A stretch of 64,000 nt of DNA, from positions 1 through 64,000 of the forward strand of contig CBFDCR010000015.1 in assembly GCA_965603365.1 (NCBI GenBank). The letters are read 5' to 3'. How positions within the stretch are numbered: position 1 is the first letter of the stretch; the number at the start of each line of letters is the position of its first letter. This DNA comes from JAHELQ01 sp965603365. GTDB taxonomy: Bacteria; Acidobacteriota; Aminicenantia; UBA2199. Shown piece by piece: positions 9,701 to 17,100 of the stretch. The notes under the pieces were generated by a model, which was not told the origin of the DNA, searched no databases, and saw only the letters and a list, made by a program, of their open reading frames with translations. A program made the translations under genes and the position numbers.

Positions 9701-12443
9701 TCAATTCATCTTCATTAAAGTAGATATATGGATAGGCAAAATTCTCCAGGTTGGGATATGGGGACCTCGGGTTGAAGTTATCCTGGCTGTATTTTAAAAA
9801 ATCTTCAAAAGTGACGGCAAAGGACTTCATGTTGTACTCGGCGGCTTTCTCTACCACCGGGGCACCGGGCTGGGCATGCAGACGGGCCCAGTGGAGCTCG
9901 CTAAAGCAGGGATACTCATTCATAATATGGGTCAATGTCTTCTCACTAATGGCGATATCTTCTATCCGAAGATAGGGAAGCCCGGTGATCAGGTTGAGCC
10001 TGACTTCGGCATTATTATAATCATCACAATTGCCCAGGAAAGCGAATATTTCTTTGTCGGAAGGCTGGGGCTTTACCAGGCCGTACTCAAATATTTGCTG
10101 CCTGTGTCTTTCGGACAACGTTAAAATATCGATATCCCAATAAACATACTTAAAGGTCCGGCAGACAAAATCTACCAACCGGGGAGAGGGAAGAATTAAA
10201 CTGTTAAAGACACAAAAATGATTGGAAAGATCGATGTCCGCCCATATGCGGCAGCAGTAATCCAGGAGGTCGCGGTCGGGGGCCTCGAAGTCGAAATGGA
10301 AAGTGGAGGCGTATTTAAGGGCTGCCTTGATATCTTTCCTTACCTCTTCGACCCCCCTTCTAACGACTCTATCCCTGCCGAAGGTTTTACGCTGGGCCGG
10401 CAAACAGCCGCCGCAGTACAAACAGTTCATCCGGCAGCCTTTATGGGTATTGATGGTGAAAGTCCCCGGGAGGGAAGCGTATTCGGACAACATAACCTCG
10501 TCTAAATGAGACAAATATATGTCCCGGAGAGTGTTCTCATCCTGGACATAGCCAATGGCCCCGGTTGTGATCTTGCCATTCCTTTTGGAGACACAGTTGG
10601 GGACATCCACTTCTCCCCGGCACAACTTCAGCAGCGGCACCTCCCCGTCGCCCCGGATCACGTAATCGACACCTTCACAATTGATAAACTCTCTCCAGTA
10701 ATAGGAAGCGGTGTCACCCCCGATGACCACCCTTGTTTTGGGGGAGATCTTTTTTATTAGTTTACATATGTGTAATACCCGGGCTATGTAGAGAAACCAC
10801 TTCATACTGACAGCAACAATCTCCGGTTGAATTCGTTCGATGAGTGTCTTTAGATTTTGTTCTAAATCCCGATCGTTTCCGGCGGCATCGTAAAACTGGC
10901 AGTACGCCTTAATGCCGTTTCTCATTAGATAGGCGGCCAGGTAAAGCAGGCCGGTGGAGGACATTCCGGGGGTATCTCCCAACAGCAGTACATCGGCCCG
11001 CGACAACGTTTCGTATCGGCTGCGATGCAGCCGGGCATTCAAATCAAAATCGTTATCGAACGTCCCCGGTTCATCAAAGTCTGCCCTCTCCAGCCTATCA
11101 ATCCGGTATGGTTGGGGGGCTACGGCAACCAACTCAATCAAATGGTTGTCATAGAGGACCTTGATCAAGCGGACAAGATCCGCGAAGGTCCTGGTGGAGA
11201 ATATTCCCGGTTTATCGTGGAAGGTACAGGTTATCTCCAGGAGATCGGTTTCTTTCATGGTGAACATTGCCAGGTGCACATTCACCGGTTCCAGTTGTCG
11301 AAATATTGTTTTCAGATTTTTCGTGCCATCCAGAAGATGGAGCAGCCGGGATACGTGCCGATTGACCACCACACAGTTATGGCGGTGGGATTTTAAAATG
11401 ATCCAACCGTGCCTATCTATCCCTGCCCGGAAAATATAGCTGGATTGTCTAAAGCAACACTTTTCAAATTTTCCCAATAATTCAAAACCGATCTTTTCCG
11501 CTGCCAATCCTTCGTAGACATCGGTTAAATTTATAGGAAAGCTAACGGCTGTTTTAGCCGGTGTGCGTTCCACTTGCTCCTCAAAAAGTTGAATGACCGT
11601 TTTATCCTTCGGGTACCGAGCGCCGGTTTTATTGAAGCCGTATAAAATCCGCTGCTTCTCTTTCTCCGATAAAATACTTATTTCGTCCAACCGCACATTT
11701 ATATCGGCCAGGACGCTGCGGGTCAGCGTTTCGATATGTTCGGCCATCTTCTCGATTGATTCCCGGCGGTAGAGCAGTGAGTTATAGGTCAATGTCCCCT
11801 GAATCTCCTCTTCCTCTCGCCGGAAAGAAAAATCGATGTTGTGGTGAATATTCTGGCTGTCTTTGTTGTCCTGGATGTTTGCCAGTAACACCACCACATC
11901 GAATAGGGGGAAATCGTGTCCCGGGGAGAAGGGAATATCCAATTGGAAGAGCAGCGTCTCCAGGGGGTAATTTTGGTGCTCTGAGGCCGCCAAAACCGTC
12001 TGGCTCACCTGGAGTAAAAGCTCCTTAAAAGTCCGGTCCCCTTCAAGCCGACTTCTAAGCGGCAAAACCGTGTTAACAAATTCACCCTGTATATCCTGCT
12101 TGTAAATAGGGGTTCCCACCATGAGGTCTTTTTGCTTTACATATTTATTCAATAAGATCATCACCAGCGTGACCAGGATGATATGTAATCTTACATCCGA
12201 GCTGTTGCTCAATTTCATGAGCCCAGAAAAAATCTGTCCACAAAATTTAAATTTTAAGACTTTAAAATCCCGGCGATGGGAATCGGCGCCCCGGTAATCA
12301 TAGGGGAAGCAGGTCTTCTCCGGTGTATCGGCCAATTGGGTCAGCCAAAAGCTCTTTTCCTCGATACTCTGGTTGGCCGCGATCAACTGTCTCTCGGAAT
12401 AAAATTTTCCTGTCATTGTATGATCCTCATTCAAATATTCCAT
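3798..12443 (-). CDS. NRPS-F: terminal module, multiply interrupted A domain, T, thioesterase
   Basis: One module fills 2881 residues. Order: C-terminal lobe of a condensation domain (1-268, no HHxxxDG); A domain beginning ILYGFNKTG; PqqD-like + B12 + radical SAM insert (about 303-943); A1-A2 (to about 1033); radical SAM + B12-like insert (about 1033-1605); A3 YTSGSSGKPKG onward to A8; a degenerate second A fragment carrying a ThiF domain (about 1932-2445); the A10 end with NGKIDRKKL; T domain LGGHS (Ser about 2549); thioesterase to the end. The specificity positions read D-L-T-K-V-G-H-I-G, the classic Asp code, so Asp is the likely monomer. I prefer the ATG at 12443, which overlaps the rSAM2 stop as TAATG behind GGGGA, over the in-frame TTG at 12455; an ATG at 12404 is also possible. 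The thioesterase marks this as the release step of the line. Confidence 0.9.
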   Translation of the reverse strand: MEYLNEDHTMTGKFYSERQLIAANQSIEEKSFWLTQLADTPEKTCFPYDYRGADSHRRDFKVLKFKFCGQIFSGLMKLSNSSDVRLHIILVTLVMILLNKYVKQKDLMVGTPIYKQDIQGEFVNTVLPLRSRLEGDRTFKELLLQVSQTVLAASEHQNYPLETLLFQLDIPFSPGHDFPLFDVVVLLANIQDNKDSQNIHHNIDFSFRREEEEIQGTLTYNSLLYRRESIEKMAEHIETLTRSVLADINVRLDEISILSEKEKQRILYGFNKTGARYPKDKTVIQLFEEQVERTPAKTAVSFPINLTDVYEGLAAEKIGFELLGKFEKCCFRQSSYIFRAGIDRHGWIILKSHRHNCVVVNRHVSRLLHLLDGTKNLKTIFRQLEPVNVHLAMFTMKETDLLEITCTFHDKPGIFSTRTFADLVRLIKVLYDNHLIELVAVAPQPYRIDRLERADFDEPGTFDNDFDLNARLHRSRYETLSRADVLLLGDTPGMSSTGLLYLAAYLMRNGIKAYCQFYDAAGNDRDLEQNLKTLIERIQPEIVAVSMKWFLYIARVLHICKLIKKISPKTRVVIGGDTASYYWREFINCEGVDYVIRGDGEVPLLKLCRGEVDVPNCVSKRNGKITTGAIGYVQDENTLRDIYLSHLDEVMLSEYASLPGTFTINTHKGCRMNCLYCGGCLPAQRKTFGRDRVVRRGVEEVRKDIKAALKYASTFHFDFEAPDRDLLDYCCRIWADIDLSNHFCVFNSLILPSPRLVDFVCRTFKYVYWDIDILTLSERHRQQIFEYGLVKPQPSDKEIFAFLGNCDDYNNAEVRLNLITGLPYLRIEDIAISEKTLTHIMNEYPCFSELHWARLHAQPGAPVVEKAAEYNMKSFAVTFEDFLKYSQDNFNPRSPYPNLENFAYPYIYFNEDELNSRVSRFYLESNLKLQQYKAAKRRALSILERLSYRELDRKARRLARVLQAKGIRGDSVVGIMAAPSPEMVTGILSVLKVGGIFLPIDPESPKKRIMSMLSDSQASLLLTQNGIIEKYSYTALQAALVNRKEPHLTAPRPQIVDLDRLPFPNRSLLDYEKYNRYIGQTPAKHRLSLQATRGCPYRCAYCHKIWPKKHVVRSAENILTEIQDYYNMGMRRFAFVDDIFNLNAENSRRFFDLVISRGLDIQLFFPNGMRGDILTRDYIDLMIRAGVVNLTLALETASPRLQKLIGKNLDIEKLRRNIEYICRTYPHVILELQTMHGLPGETEDEALLTLDFIKSIQWLHFAYINILVVFPNTDMEKLALESGISPEDIEKSDRLAAHELPTTLTFDKNFTLNYQANYLNDYFLAKERLLHVLPRQMQVLTEDEIVQKYDSFLPVAINNFSDILHFAGIERDFPPDTGFIDESSVSVPHLNEKFKRHFGSPEPSQDALRILLLDLSQSFSKDSKMLYDVVEPPLGLVCIMTYLQQQFGSKIRGKIARSRIDFDNYPALKEILAAFKPDIIGIRTLTFYKDFFHKTVANIRSWGITAPIIGGGPYATSDYAAILQDKNVDLIVLGEGEVTFSQIIEAVLNNGGKFPAEKVLKKIAGIAFIPGKEYGGRQRGREIVLMDEIDDILPERPARAPAPAERRPELSYAVYTSGSSGKPKGVLVKDSGLLNYIQWFSRQADLKTDDAALLLSSFAFDLGYTSLFSALLTGCELHVIPREIYLHAENLIDYIWKNGITYIKLTPSLFAALVNSRLFSEKRCQKLRLIVLGGEALNIADVKRAQELCGHLRIMNHYGPTEATIGAVSKFIDSQECEMPGRHSEIGTPISNTRAYIFDPGLKILPAGVPGELGLCGAGLAAGYLNRPGLTAEKFIQNPLRPGESVYRTGDLARCRPGGTFEFMGRIDSQVKIRGYRIELAEIEHQLLDHPRVDNAAVVDRQDPDGNRSLCAYLVLKGPVPGQGRRLEASSQAAAAVNRTIIRQLEDRAARQPLKVAIESAPGKIMTYDRLNRYANRVAAWVAESYDDRFQLSRQERIRYQRQMMLDGWGVESQEKLKSTTVFVAGAGGGASPVVTQLALAGFGTIIVCDFDVVELSNLNRQFLHDESRIGMNKAESAKLTIARLNPHIDIVALKEKITRQNVMELVGDAAVIFDMLDDLEGKFILSECAASKRILHVVAAMMEISSYAVLFYPPLTPCFHCLFDKTKFQELNHLRSQVREYKENPLHVLASSLFVGTGFVVTEAIKIVLGFENPAYNKFFFFNQKATPHIAETDGCKMMTYAFSDHFKSGCKSQGFDWEVGYRGNFLEELDIRKDTDCPLCGQNPGGRPLLNAQAGQKAKSITVPAVKREGEHKQVVALLLNPGEDFAAGILGILKSDKGLLILDPDSSDERLQYVLDDSGARILITDDGHLERAVRLRDRVNRNIQVLNHGDLDKDGGESDLDLNPDLRQDADLLYSSTEAGEEAVHILTLLAKGEPYKVSGACRQKENESHLQPELKRYLLNRLPEYMLPAHFVILKELPKTANGKIDRKKLPQPKAEDEREAQTQFAPPRNEIDRRLVDIWSQVLGIESSKIGIEANFFELGGHSLKLTILVSKIKSEFDVSVSLTEVFKMPTIRGMSENIERQGGRVMPSVPSNLVLLRQGSGPGQNLFLVHAGSGEVDIFVEFCNHLKAGINYWGIKADRIKDFSPLNLSIKNIARQYIDRIKKVQAQGPYYIAGWCFAGTIAFEMARQLESRGEEIGFLGLINSLAPQEELGNGVKEFSLESELSWLSDYLPQKKIKEGVRNVKELDRLWPLIVQYFERDFTDTGTIRGLIPENIAMAIPNFRQLGIRELIYYLNIVRSFDRARNLYIPEGKIDTELNFFCASRSEITNRDRWRHYCRKPVKFHHVNGDHFSIFEKPEVAEFAKKFEPTMLNRL
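3830..4610 (-). other. Thioesterase domain of NRPS-F with Cys nucleophile
   Basis: An alpha/beta-hydrolase of the type I NRPS thioesterase family occupies residues about 2612-2872. It would release the finished peptide from the last T domain by hydrolysis or cyclisation. It opens with LFLVHAGSGE, and the nucleophile elbow reads GWCFAGT, so the usual GxSxG serine is Cys2683. A late GDHFSIF supplies the expected catalytic His. Cys-type thioesterases are known in a minority of NRPS systems and can favour aminolysis or strained-ring formation. That it is active is inferred from the otherwise intact fold motifs. Confidence 0.85.
5110..6650 (-). other. Degenerate second A-domain fragment interrupted by a ThiF/E1-like domain
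   Basis: Within the C-terminal subdomain of the NRPS-F A domain a second A-like start appears: a TIIRQLEDRAARQP stretch, then an A1-like MTYDRLNRYANRV. It is broken at about 6475 by a ThiF/MoeB/E1-type domain running to about 5575. The ThiF part shows the nucleotide loop GAGGGAS (near residue 2027), the acidic strand end DFDVVELSNLNRQFL with the conserved Asp and Arg, and two CxxC pairs (CFHC near 2158 and CPLC near 2280) that fit the structural zinc site. The A-like sequence then resumes with an A2-like GILGILKSDKG and a ruined A3 (LLYSSTEAGEE), and drops straight into the original subdomain near ELKRYLLNRLPEYMLP. ThiF relatives adenylate a C-terminal carboxylate, usually for sulfur transfer or conjugation. 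The substrate here is unknown. Confidence 0.85.
7630..9345 (-). other. Embedded radical SAM + B12-like cassette in NRPS-F (A2/A3)
   Basis: About 570 residues sit between A2 (ILSVLKVGGIFLPID) and A3 (YTSGSSGKPKG). They begin with the linker DLDRLPFPNRSLLDYEKY, then the radical SAM cluster motif C1095-x3-C1099-x2-C1102 (RGCPYRCAYCHKIWP). After the barrel comes a Rossmann-like half starting RILLLDLSQSF near 1408, with GGPYATSDY and GEGEVTF near 1532. The frame is open throughout and A3 resumes cleanly, so this is a domain insertion and not a separate gene. The Rossmann half resembles B12-binding domains of cobalamin-dependent radical SAM enzymes, but cobalamin binding is inferred. Confidence 0.9.
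9616..11534 (-). other. Embedded PqqD-like + B12-binding + radical SAM cassette in NRPS-F (before A1)
   Basis: About 640 residues separate the A-domain start (VERTPAKTAVSFP) from A1 (RLSYRELDRKA). First comes a winged-helix-like region with VVVNRHVSRLLHLLDGT and, later, LIKVLYDNHLIEL, which resembles PqqD/RRE folds (weak call). A B12-binding-like domain follows (LLLGDTPGMSSTG near 480, IGGDTASYY, RGDGEVPLL near 605). The radical SAM core then carries C670-x3-C674-x2-C677 in HKGCRMNCLYCGGC. Here the order is the usual B12 then radical SAM. A close paralogue sits at the same place in NRPS-E, so the boundary is reproducible. Confidence 0.88.
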
Positions 12444-12453
12444 TAAAATCCCC
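12441..12453 (-). promoter_or_regulatory. TAATG stop/start overlap with Shine-Dalgarno for NRPS-F
   Basis: The rSAM2 stop codon TAA (12445-12443) shares its last base with the NRPS-F ATG (12443-12441), preceded by GGGGA at 12453-12449. The arrangement supports translational coupling and is the reason for choosing this start over the in-frame upstream TTG. Confidence 0.6.
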
Positions 12454-14158
12454 AATCTCCATCATGGCCCATCAATTTAGGGGCAATGAGTAACTGTTGA
12501 ATCCCTTTACATTCATCTATATAGACATCCTTTCCCTGGAAATCCAGCAAGGAGGGAACAGAGTTTTTATGTAGTCTTTCCCAGCGCTCATCGGCCTGGG
12601 AAATATCTTGCAGGGAGTAAGGATTGGGAATACCCAATCTTTTAGAGTGGCTCATAAACCGGCAAATCCGCCGGTAAACCTCCCGCCGGTTTGGCTCGCC
12701 ATCCAATGTCCATGGCTGGGCGATCAACAAATCTTCAGCCCACTCCGGGAAAAGAGGAAACGCTCTATTCGCCCATCCTGCCGAGTTCACCTGTCCTCCC
12801 AAGAAAAAGTTAAAGGGATTACAGTCCGCCTCATAGATATCATCCTTTAAAACTCCCAGGAGTTCCAGGGTTTGTTGAAAGTCATCTTCCGTCTCCCCGG
12901 GAAAACCGATAACCCAGTAAGTAGTGGTCTTGATCCCCACACTGGCGAGGCTGCGTATGGTCTCTTTTATTTGCCGGATAGAGATTTTTTTATTCATCGA
13001 ATCCAGGACCTGCTGTGAACCGCTCTCAACCCCCAGCCGGGCACGGTAAAACCCCCCGCGCCTCCAGGCTAAAGCATTCTCAAGGCAGCAGGCAGCTTCC
13101 CCAACTCTCAAGTACCCGTCCCAATACACCGCCCACTTCTCCCTGAGCAGACCGGCAGCCAGGGCATCGATGATGGGATTTAACAACGAATCCCCCATCA
13201 AAAATAGCTGGAAACCGTACCTCTGCCGCAGCTTCCCTAAATCCTCGACAATCTGCCCTGCACTTTTCTTTCTATAACTTCCCCACTGCACGGTCTCCGA
13301 GCAGAAGGCGCAGCGGAAGGGGCAACTGCGTGAACCATAGGCGGCGATGCTGGGATAGTGTTGCAGGTCAAAGTCTGAAAAATCCGGCACCCCAATCGAC
13401 GACAGATCCAGGGGCTCGGTTTCGACGTCTTTTAAACTGTAAACCCTGCGAGAGTTGTCCAGTTCGCCGATAAGCCATTTAAGGAACAACTGTTCCCCTT
13501 CTCCGATGATAATTTTATCAATATAGGGGGTCTTTTTCAAAAAGAGCTGGAAGTTGGGCGTACCGCCAGCCAATTGATCGGCAAACACACCGCCTCCCAT
13601 CACCGTGGTGATGTGGGGATACTTCTGTTTTACGGTCTTAAAACCGAACAGGGAGGCCGGCAGATTCCCATTGTAAACACTCAGACCCAGTACCGAGGGC
13701 TTTTCCGCCCTTATCAACCCACAGATGTACTCTTCCAGCCTCAGAAAGAATTTGCCCACCAATTGATCCAGCACCAGCAGTGCCTCGGCATCGGCTTCCT
13801 GGAAAAAGTAGTTGAATACGATCGACTTTACCGGGTCGAAATACTGTTTTTTATCTTCCAGGTTGAGATGAACCATCAAATGATGCCGCAAAACATCATG
13901 GCCGGTGTTGTAAAAATTGCCTCTATAAGAGGCGGGGACGATATCTTTCAAAACTTCAAAATAGTTATCGTAGATTTCCCTGAATGCCTCCACTATATTG
14001 GCATCCACGGCTTTGACTATGAAGCCGTGCTTCTGCAAATAACTTTTAAGACAGGAAATTCCCAGGGGAGGAATCAGGGTCGTCCAGAAAGGCAGCAGTA
14101 CCAACAAAATTGTACGCTCCTTGCCGTCACTCTCCAGCTTTTTTTTATCTACTTTCAT
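12443..14158 (-). CDS. rSAM2: stand-alone B12-binding-type radical SAM enzyme
   Basis: A 571-residue protein with an N-terminal B12-binding-like domain (LLPFWTTLIPPLG near 20, VLGLSVYNG, VMGGGVFADQ, IIIGEGEQLF) followed by a radical SAM core with C279-x3-C283-x2-C286 in SCPFRCAFCSE. Later motifs include a GVESGSQQVLDSMNK strand and FPGETEDDF, usual in this class. Members use a 4Fe-4S cluster, S-adenosylmethionine and often cobalamin for methylations or ring chemistry; the exact reaction is unknown. It ends in GDWGF, matching the D-[FW]-x-F tails of neighbouring NRPS proteins, which suggests it docks to the assembly line. It starts 22 bases after NRPS-E with a poor Shine-Dalgarno, so a slightly later start at the TTG codons just downstream is possible. 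It is a paralogue of rSAM1 at 53319-55022. Confidence 0.9.
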   Translation of the reverse strand: MKVDKKKLESDGKERTILLVLLPFWTTLIPPLGISCLKSYLQKHGFIVKAVDANIVEAFREIYDNYFEVLKDIVPASYRGNFYNTGHDVLRHHLMVHLNLEDKKQYFDPVKSIVFNYFFQEADAEALLVLDQLVGKFFLRLEEYICGLIRAEKPSVLGLSVYNGNLPASLFGFKTVKQKYPHITTVMGGGVFADQLAGGTPNFQLFLKKTPYIDKIIIGEGEQLFLKWLIGELDNSRRVYSLKDVETEPLDLSSIGVPDFSDFDLQHYPSIAAYGSRSCPFRCAFCSETVQWGSYRKKSAGQIVEDLGKLRQRYGFQLFLMGDSLLNPIIDALAAGLLREKWAVYWDGYLRVGEAACCLENALAWRRGGFYRARLGVESGSQQVLDSMNKKISIRQIKETIRSLASVGIKTTTYWVIGFPGETEDDFQQTLELLGVLKDDIYEADCNPFNFFLGGQVNSAGWANRAFPLFPEWAEDLLIAQPWTLDGEPNRREVYRRICRFMSHSKRLGIPNPYSLQDISQADERWERLHKNSVPSLLDFQGKDVYIDECKGIQQLLIAPKLMGHDGDWGF

Positions 14159-14180
14159 AAATATGATTTTTCTTTAATTC

Positions 14181-17100
14181 TTAGTTAGAGAAGCCAAAAT
14201 CACTAAAACTATCTGCCGGCACGTTCAGTTTCGCCGACAAAAAGCCCGATGAGATCGAAATATCTTGCAGTGTGATTTGAGGGTTTATCAGTATTGCCGA
14301 GACAATTTCCCTGTAATACGCCACATATCTTTCGATGGTATCCCTCTTAAACAATTTGCTGCAGTGTTGAACGGTAAAGAACAGTTGGCCATTGTCCAGG
14401 GCTGCCAGCCAACAGATATCAAACCTCGATATTTTGCGATTGTAATCCAGGGGGGTCGCTTTTAAACCCGGTATACTTACTTCCGGCAGGTGACCGGAAA
14501 ATACGTCGATATTTTGGAGTTCAAATACGACCTGGAACAGTGGATTACGGCTAAAATCCCGGTTTTTCGCTAAGTTCTCAACCAGGTCATCGAAGGGATA
14601 TTCCTGGTTTTCGAAGTCCGACAGCGTTCTCTCCCTCACCTCCCCCAGGAAAGCCATGAAACTTTTTTCCCCTGTGGGGCAATTTCGTAAAACCAACATG
14701 TTGATGAACATACCGATTATGGGCTGTAAATCGGCATGGCGGCGACCGGCTGTCCCGGTTCCCACCACGATGTCTTCCTGGCCGCTTATTTTGAAGAGTA
14801 GAATATTAAAAATAGTAAGCAGGACTATATAAAGCGTGGCTTCTGCGGCTACGGCCATCTCCCTTAAAGCCGCGGTCTCTTCTATATTCAATTCAAAGTG
14901 AACACAGTCTCCTGCAAAACTCTGCTGGCCCGGCCTCTGGTAATCGGCTATAATGTTCAAAGTGGGCACTCCCTTTTCAAATCGACCCAACCAGTATTTT
15001 TCCTGTTCTCTCATCTCCTGCCGTACCCGCCCGGAATTCTGCCACTCGGCAAAATCTTTGTAATGAAGCGTCACCGGTGGTAATACTTCTCCGGTATATA
15101 GAGCCATAAACTCTCTAAATAATATTCCCACCGATATGCCGTCGGCGATGATATGATGGATATCCACCAACAGGGTATACCTCTCATCCTCAAGCTTTAT
15201 CAGTCCTATCCTCAACAACGGCGGCCGGGCCAGATCAAAAGGGCGAATAAACTTTTTCAATATCTCCGCCAGTCCACCGTCCAGGGGGTCGGCCTCATAG
15301 TAATCCACCTTAAAATCCACCTCTGTATGGATTTTTTGTACCGGCTCGTTTTTCACGATCAGGAAGGAAGTTCTTAATCCCTCATGTCTTTTTATTAAAT
15401 CTTCAAATGCTGCGCTCAGCCTCTCCGTGTTAAGAAGGCCTTCCAGTTGAACCAGGCTGACCAGGTTATAGCTCGTGTCCGCCATCCTGATCTGCTGGTG
15501 AAAAAATAACCTCTTCTGGGATGCAGACAGGGCGTAGTATTCCCTGGGTTGTGCCGGCTGGATTGCCCGGAATTCATCTTTGTCCAATCCCTTGATATGC
15601 CGTGCCAGCTCCCTTACCGTCGGTTTTTTGAACATTACCCCCAGGGAAAACTTCACCGATAAGTCTTGTTGTATCCTGGCGATCAGCACAGTACCTTTTA
15701 ATGAGTGGCCGCCCAACTCGAAAAAGTTATCGTCAACACCGATTTTGGTTTTATCTATTCCTAAGATTTCGGCCCATATCTCTACCAGTTTCTCTTCTAC
15801 CGGATCTTCCGGTGCCGTATACTGCCGGGAGAAAAGGGTTTTGGGAAGCGCCAACGCTTTCCGGTCTACTTTACCGTTGACCGCGATGGGCAGGGCCTCT
15901 AAATGGAAAAAACCGGAAGGTATCATATATTCCGGCAAATACCGGGCCAGGAAGTTCCTGAATTCGGCCTCTTCGATATCTTTATTTCCGACCCAGTACC
16001 CATACAGGCGGTTCATACGCCCTTCGTCGGCCAAAGGACCGACGTTATTCTCACCGATGAGGGGGGGACCGGATACCACCACCGCCTCCTTTACACCATC
16101 GTATTTTATCATTTGACGTTCTATCTCCGTCAGATCAACCCGGTTTCCCCTTATTTTGACCTGGTGATCGAGTCTGCCTAGAATTTCCACGTCCCCATTG
16201 GGCAGCCAGCGTCCCAGGTCGCCTGTTTTATAAATCCGCTGTTTATCCTCTAAAGGGCTTAACAAGAATTTTTGGGCCGTCAATTCCGGTCCATTCAAAT
16301 AGCCCCACGACAATCCGACCCCCCCCAGGCAAATCTCACCAGGCAGGCCGATGGGGGCCGGCCCCAGGGAGCCATCGAGGATGAACATGCGGCTGTTCAT
16401 GATCGGTTTTCCCACAACAGTTGTGTCCCGGTAATCCATCCCCACCTTTGCGGCCGCGGTAACGGCGGCCTCTGTGGGCCCGTACTCGTTTATCAACTTA
16501 ATATGGGGGTGCGACTCAACGCTCCTTTTTACAAGTAGGGCACCTGCCCCCTCCCCTGCCAACACCACAAACCGCAGGGATTCTAAGTCTCCTTTGCAGG
16601 CCCCGTCGAGGATAGCCTCATACATTAGCGGAATCAAACTCACATTGGTGACCCGGCAATCCTTTATTATCTTCCTGATATAATCAAAATCCCATTTTTT
16701 ACTCTCGGGGATACAGACCAACTTCCCTCCCGACAGCAAACTGGAGTATAAATTGGAGCCAAAACCGTCGAAACAATAGGTCAGGGGCTGGAGGGTAATG
16801 TCCGAACCGGTATATTCGCAGGTCTTGTGCCGCCAGAGTGTATAATTAACAACCCCCCGATGGTGAGCCAGTACGCCTTTTGGCTTCCCGGTAGTCCCCG
16901 ATGTATAGATGACATAGGCCAGATCGGAACTGCTGTTTAGCCGGACGGGGTTTTGTACGCTGTTTGGACCTTCCGTCTCTTCGTCCAGGCAGATGACAGT
17001 ACCGGTGAATGCACCGGCAGGAAGCCGACACCCCACGGTTTTTTCGGTCAACAATATTTCCGCTTGCGCTTCCTGAAGCATAAACCGTACCCGTTCACCG

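Noticed and set aside
12453..12455. TTG start for NRPS-F
   Set aside because: The ATG at 12443 overlaps the previous stop and is preceded by GGGGA; the TTG has no comparable ribosome binding site.
13574..14188. A 204-residue plus-strand open frame
   Set aside because: It is antisense to rSAM2, which has full B12 and radical SAM motifs; the plus-strand product is compositionally odd and unrecognisable.
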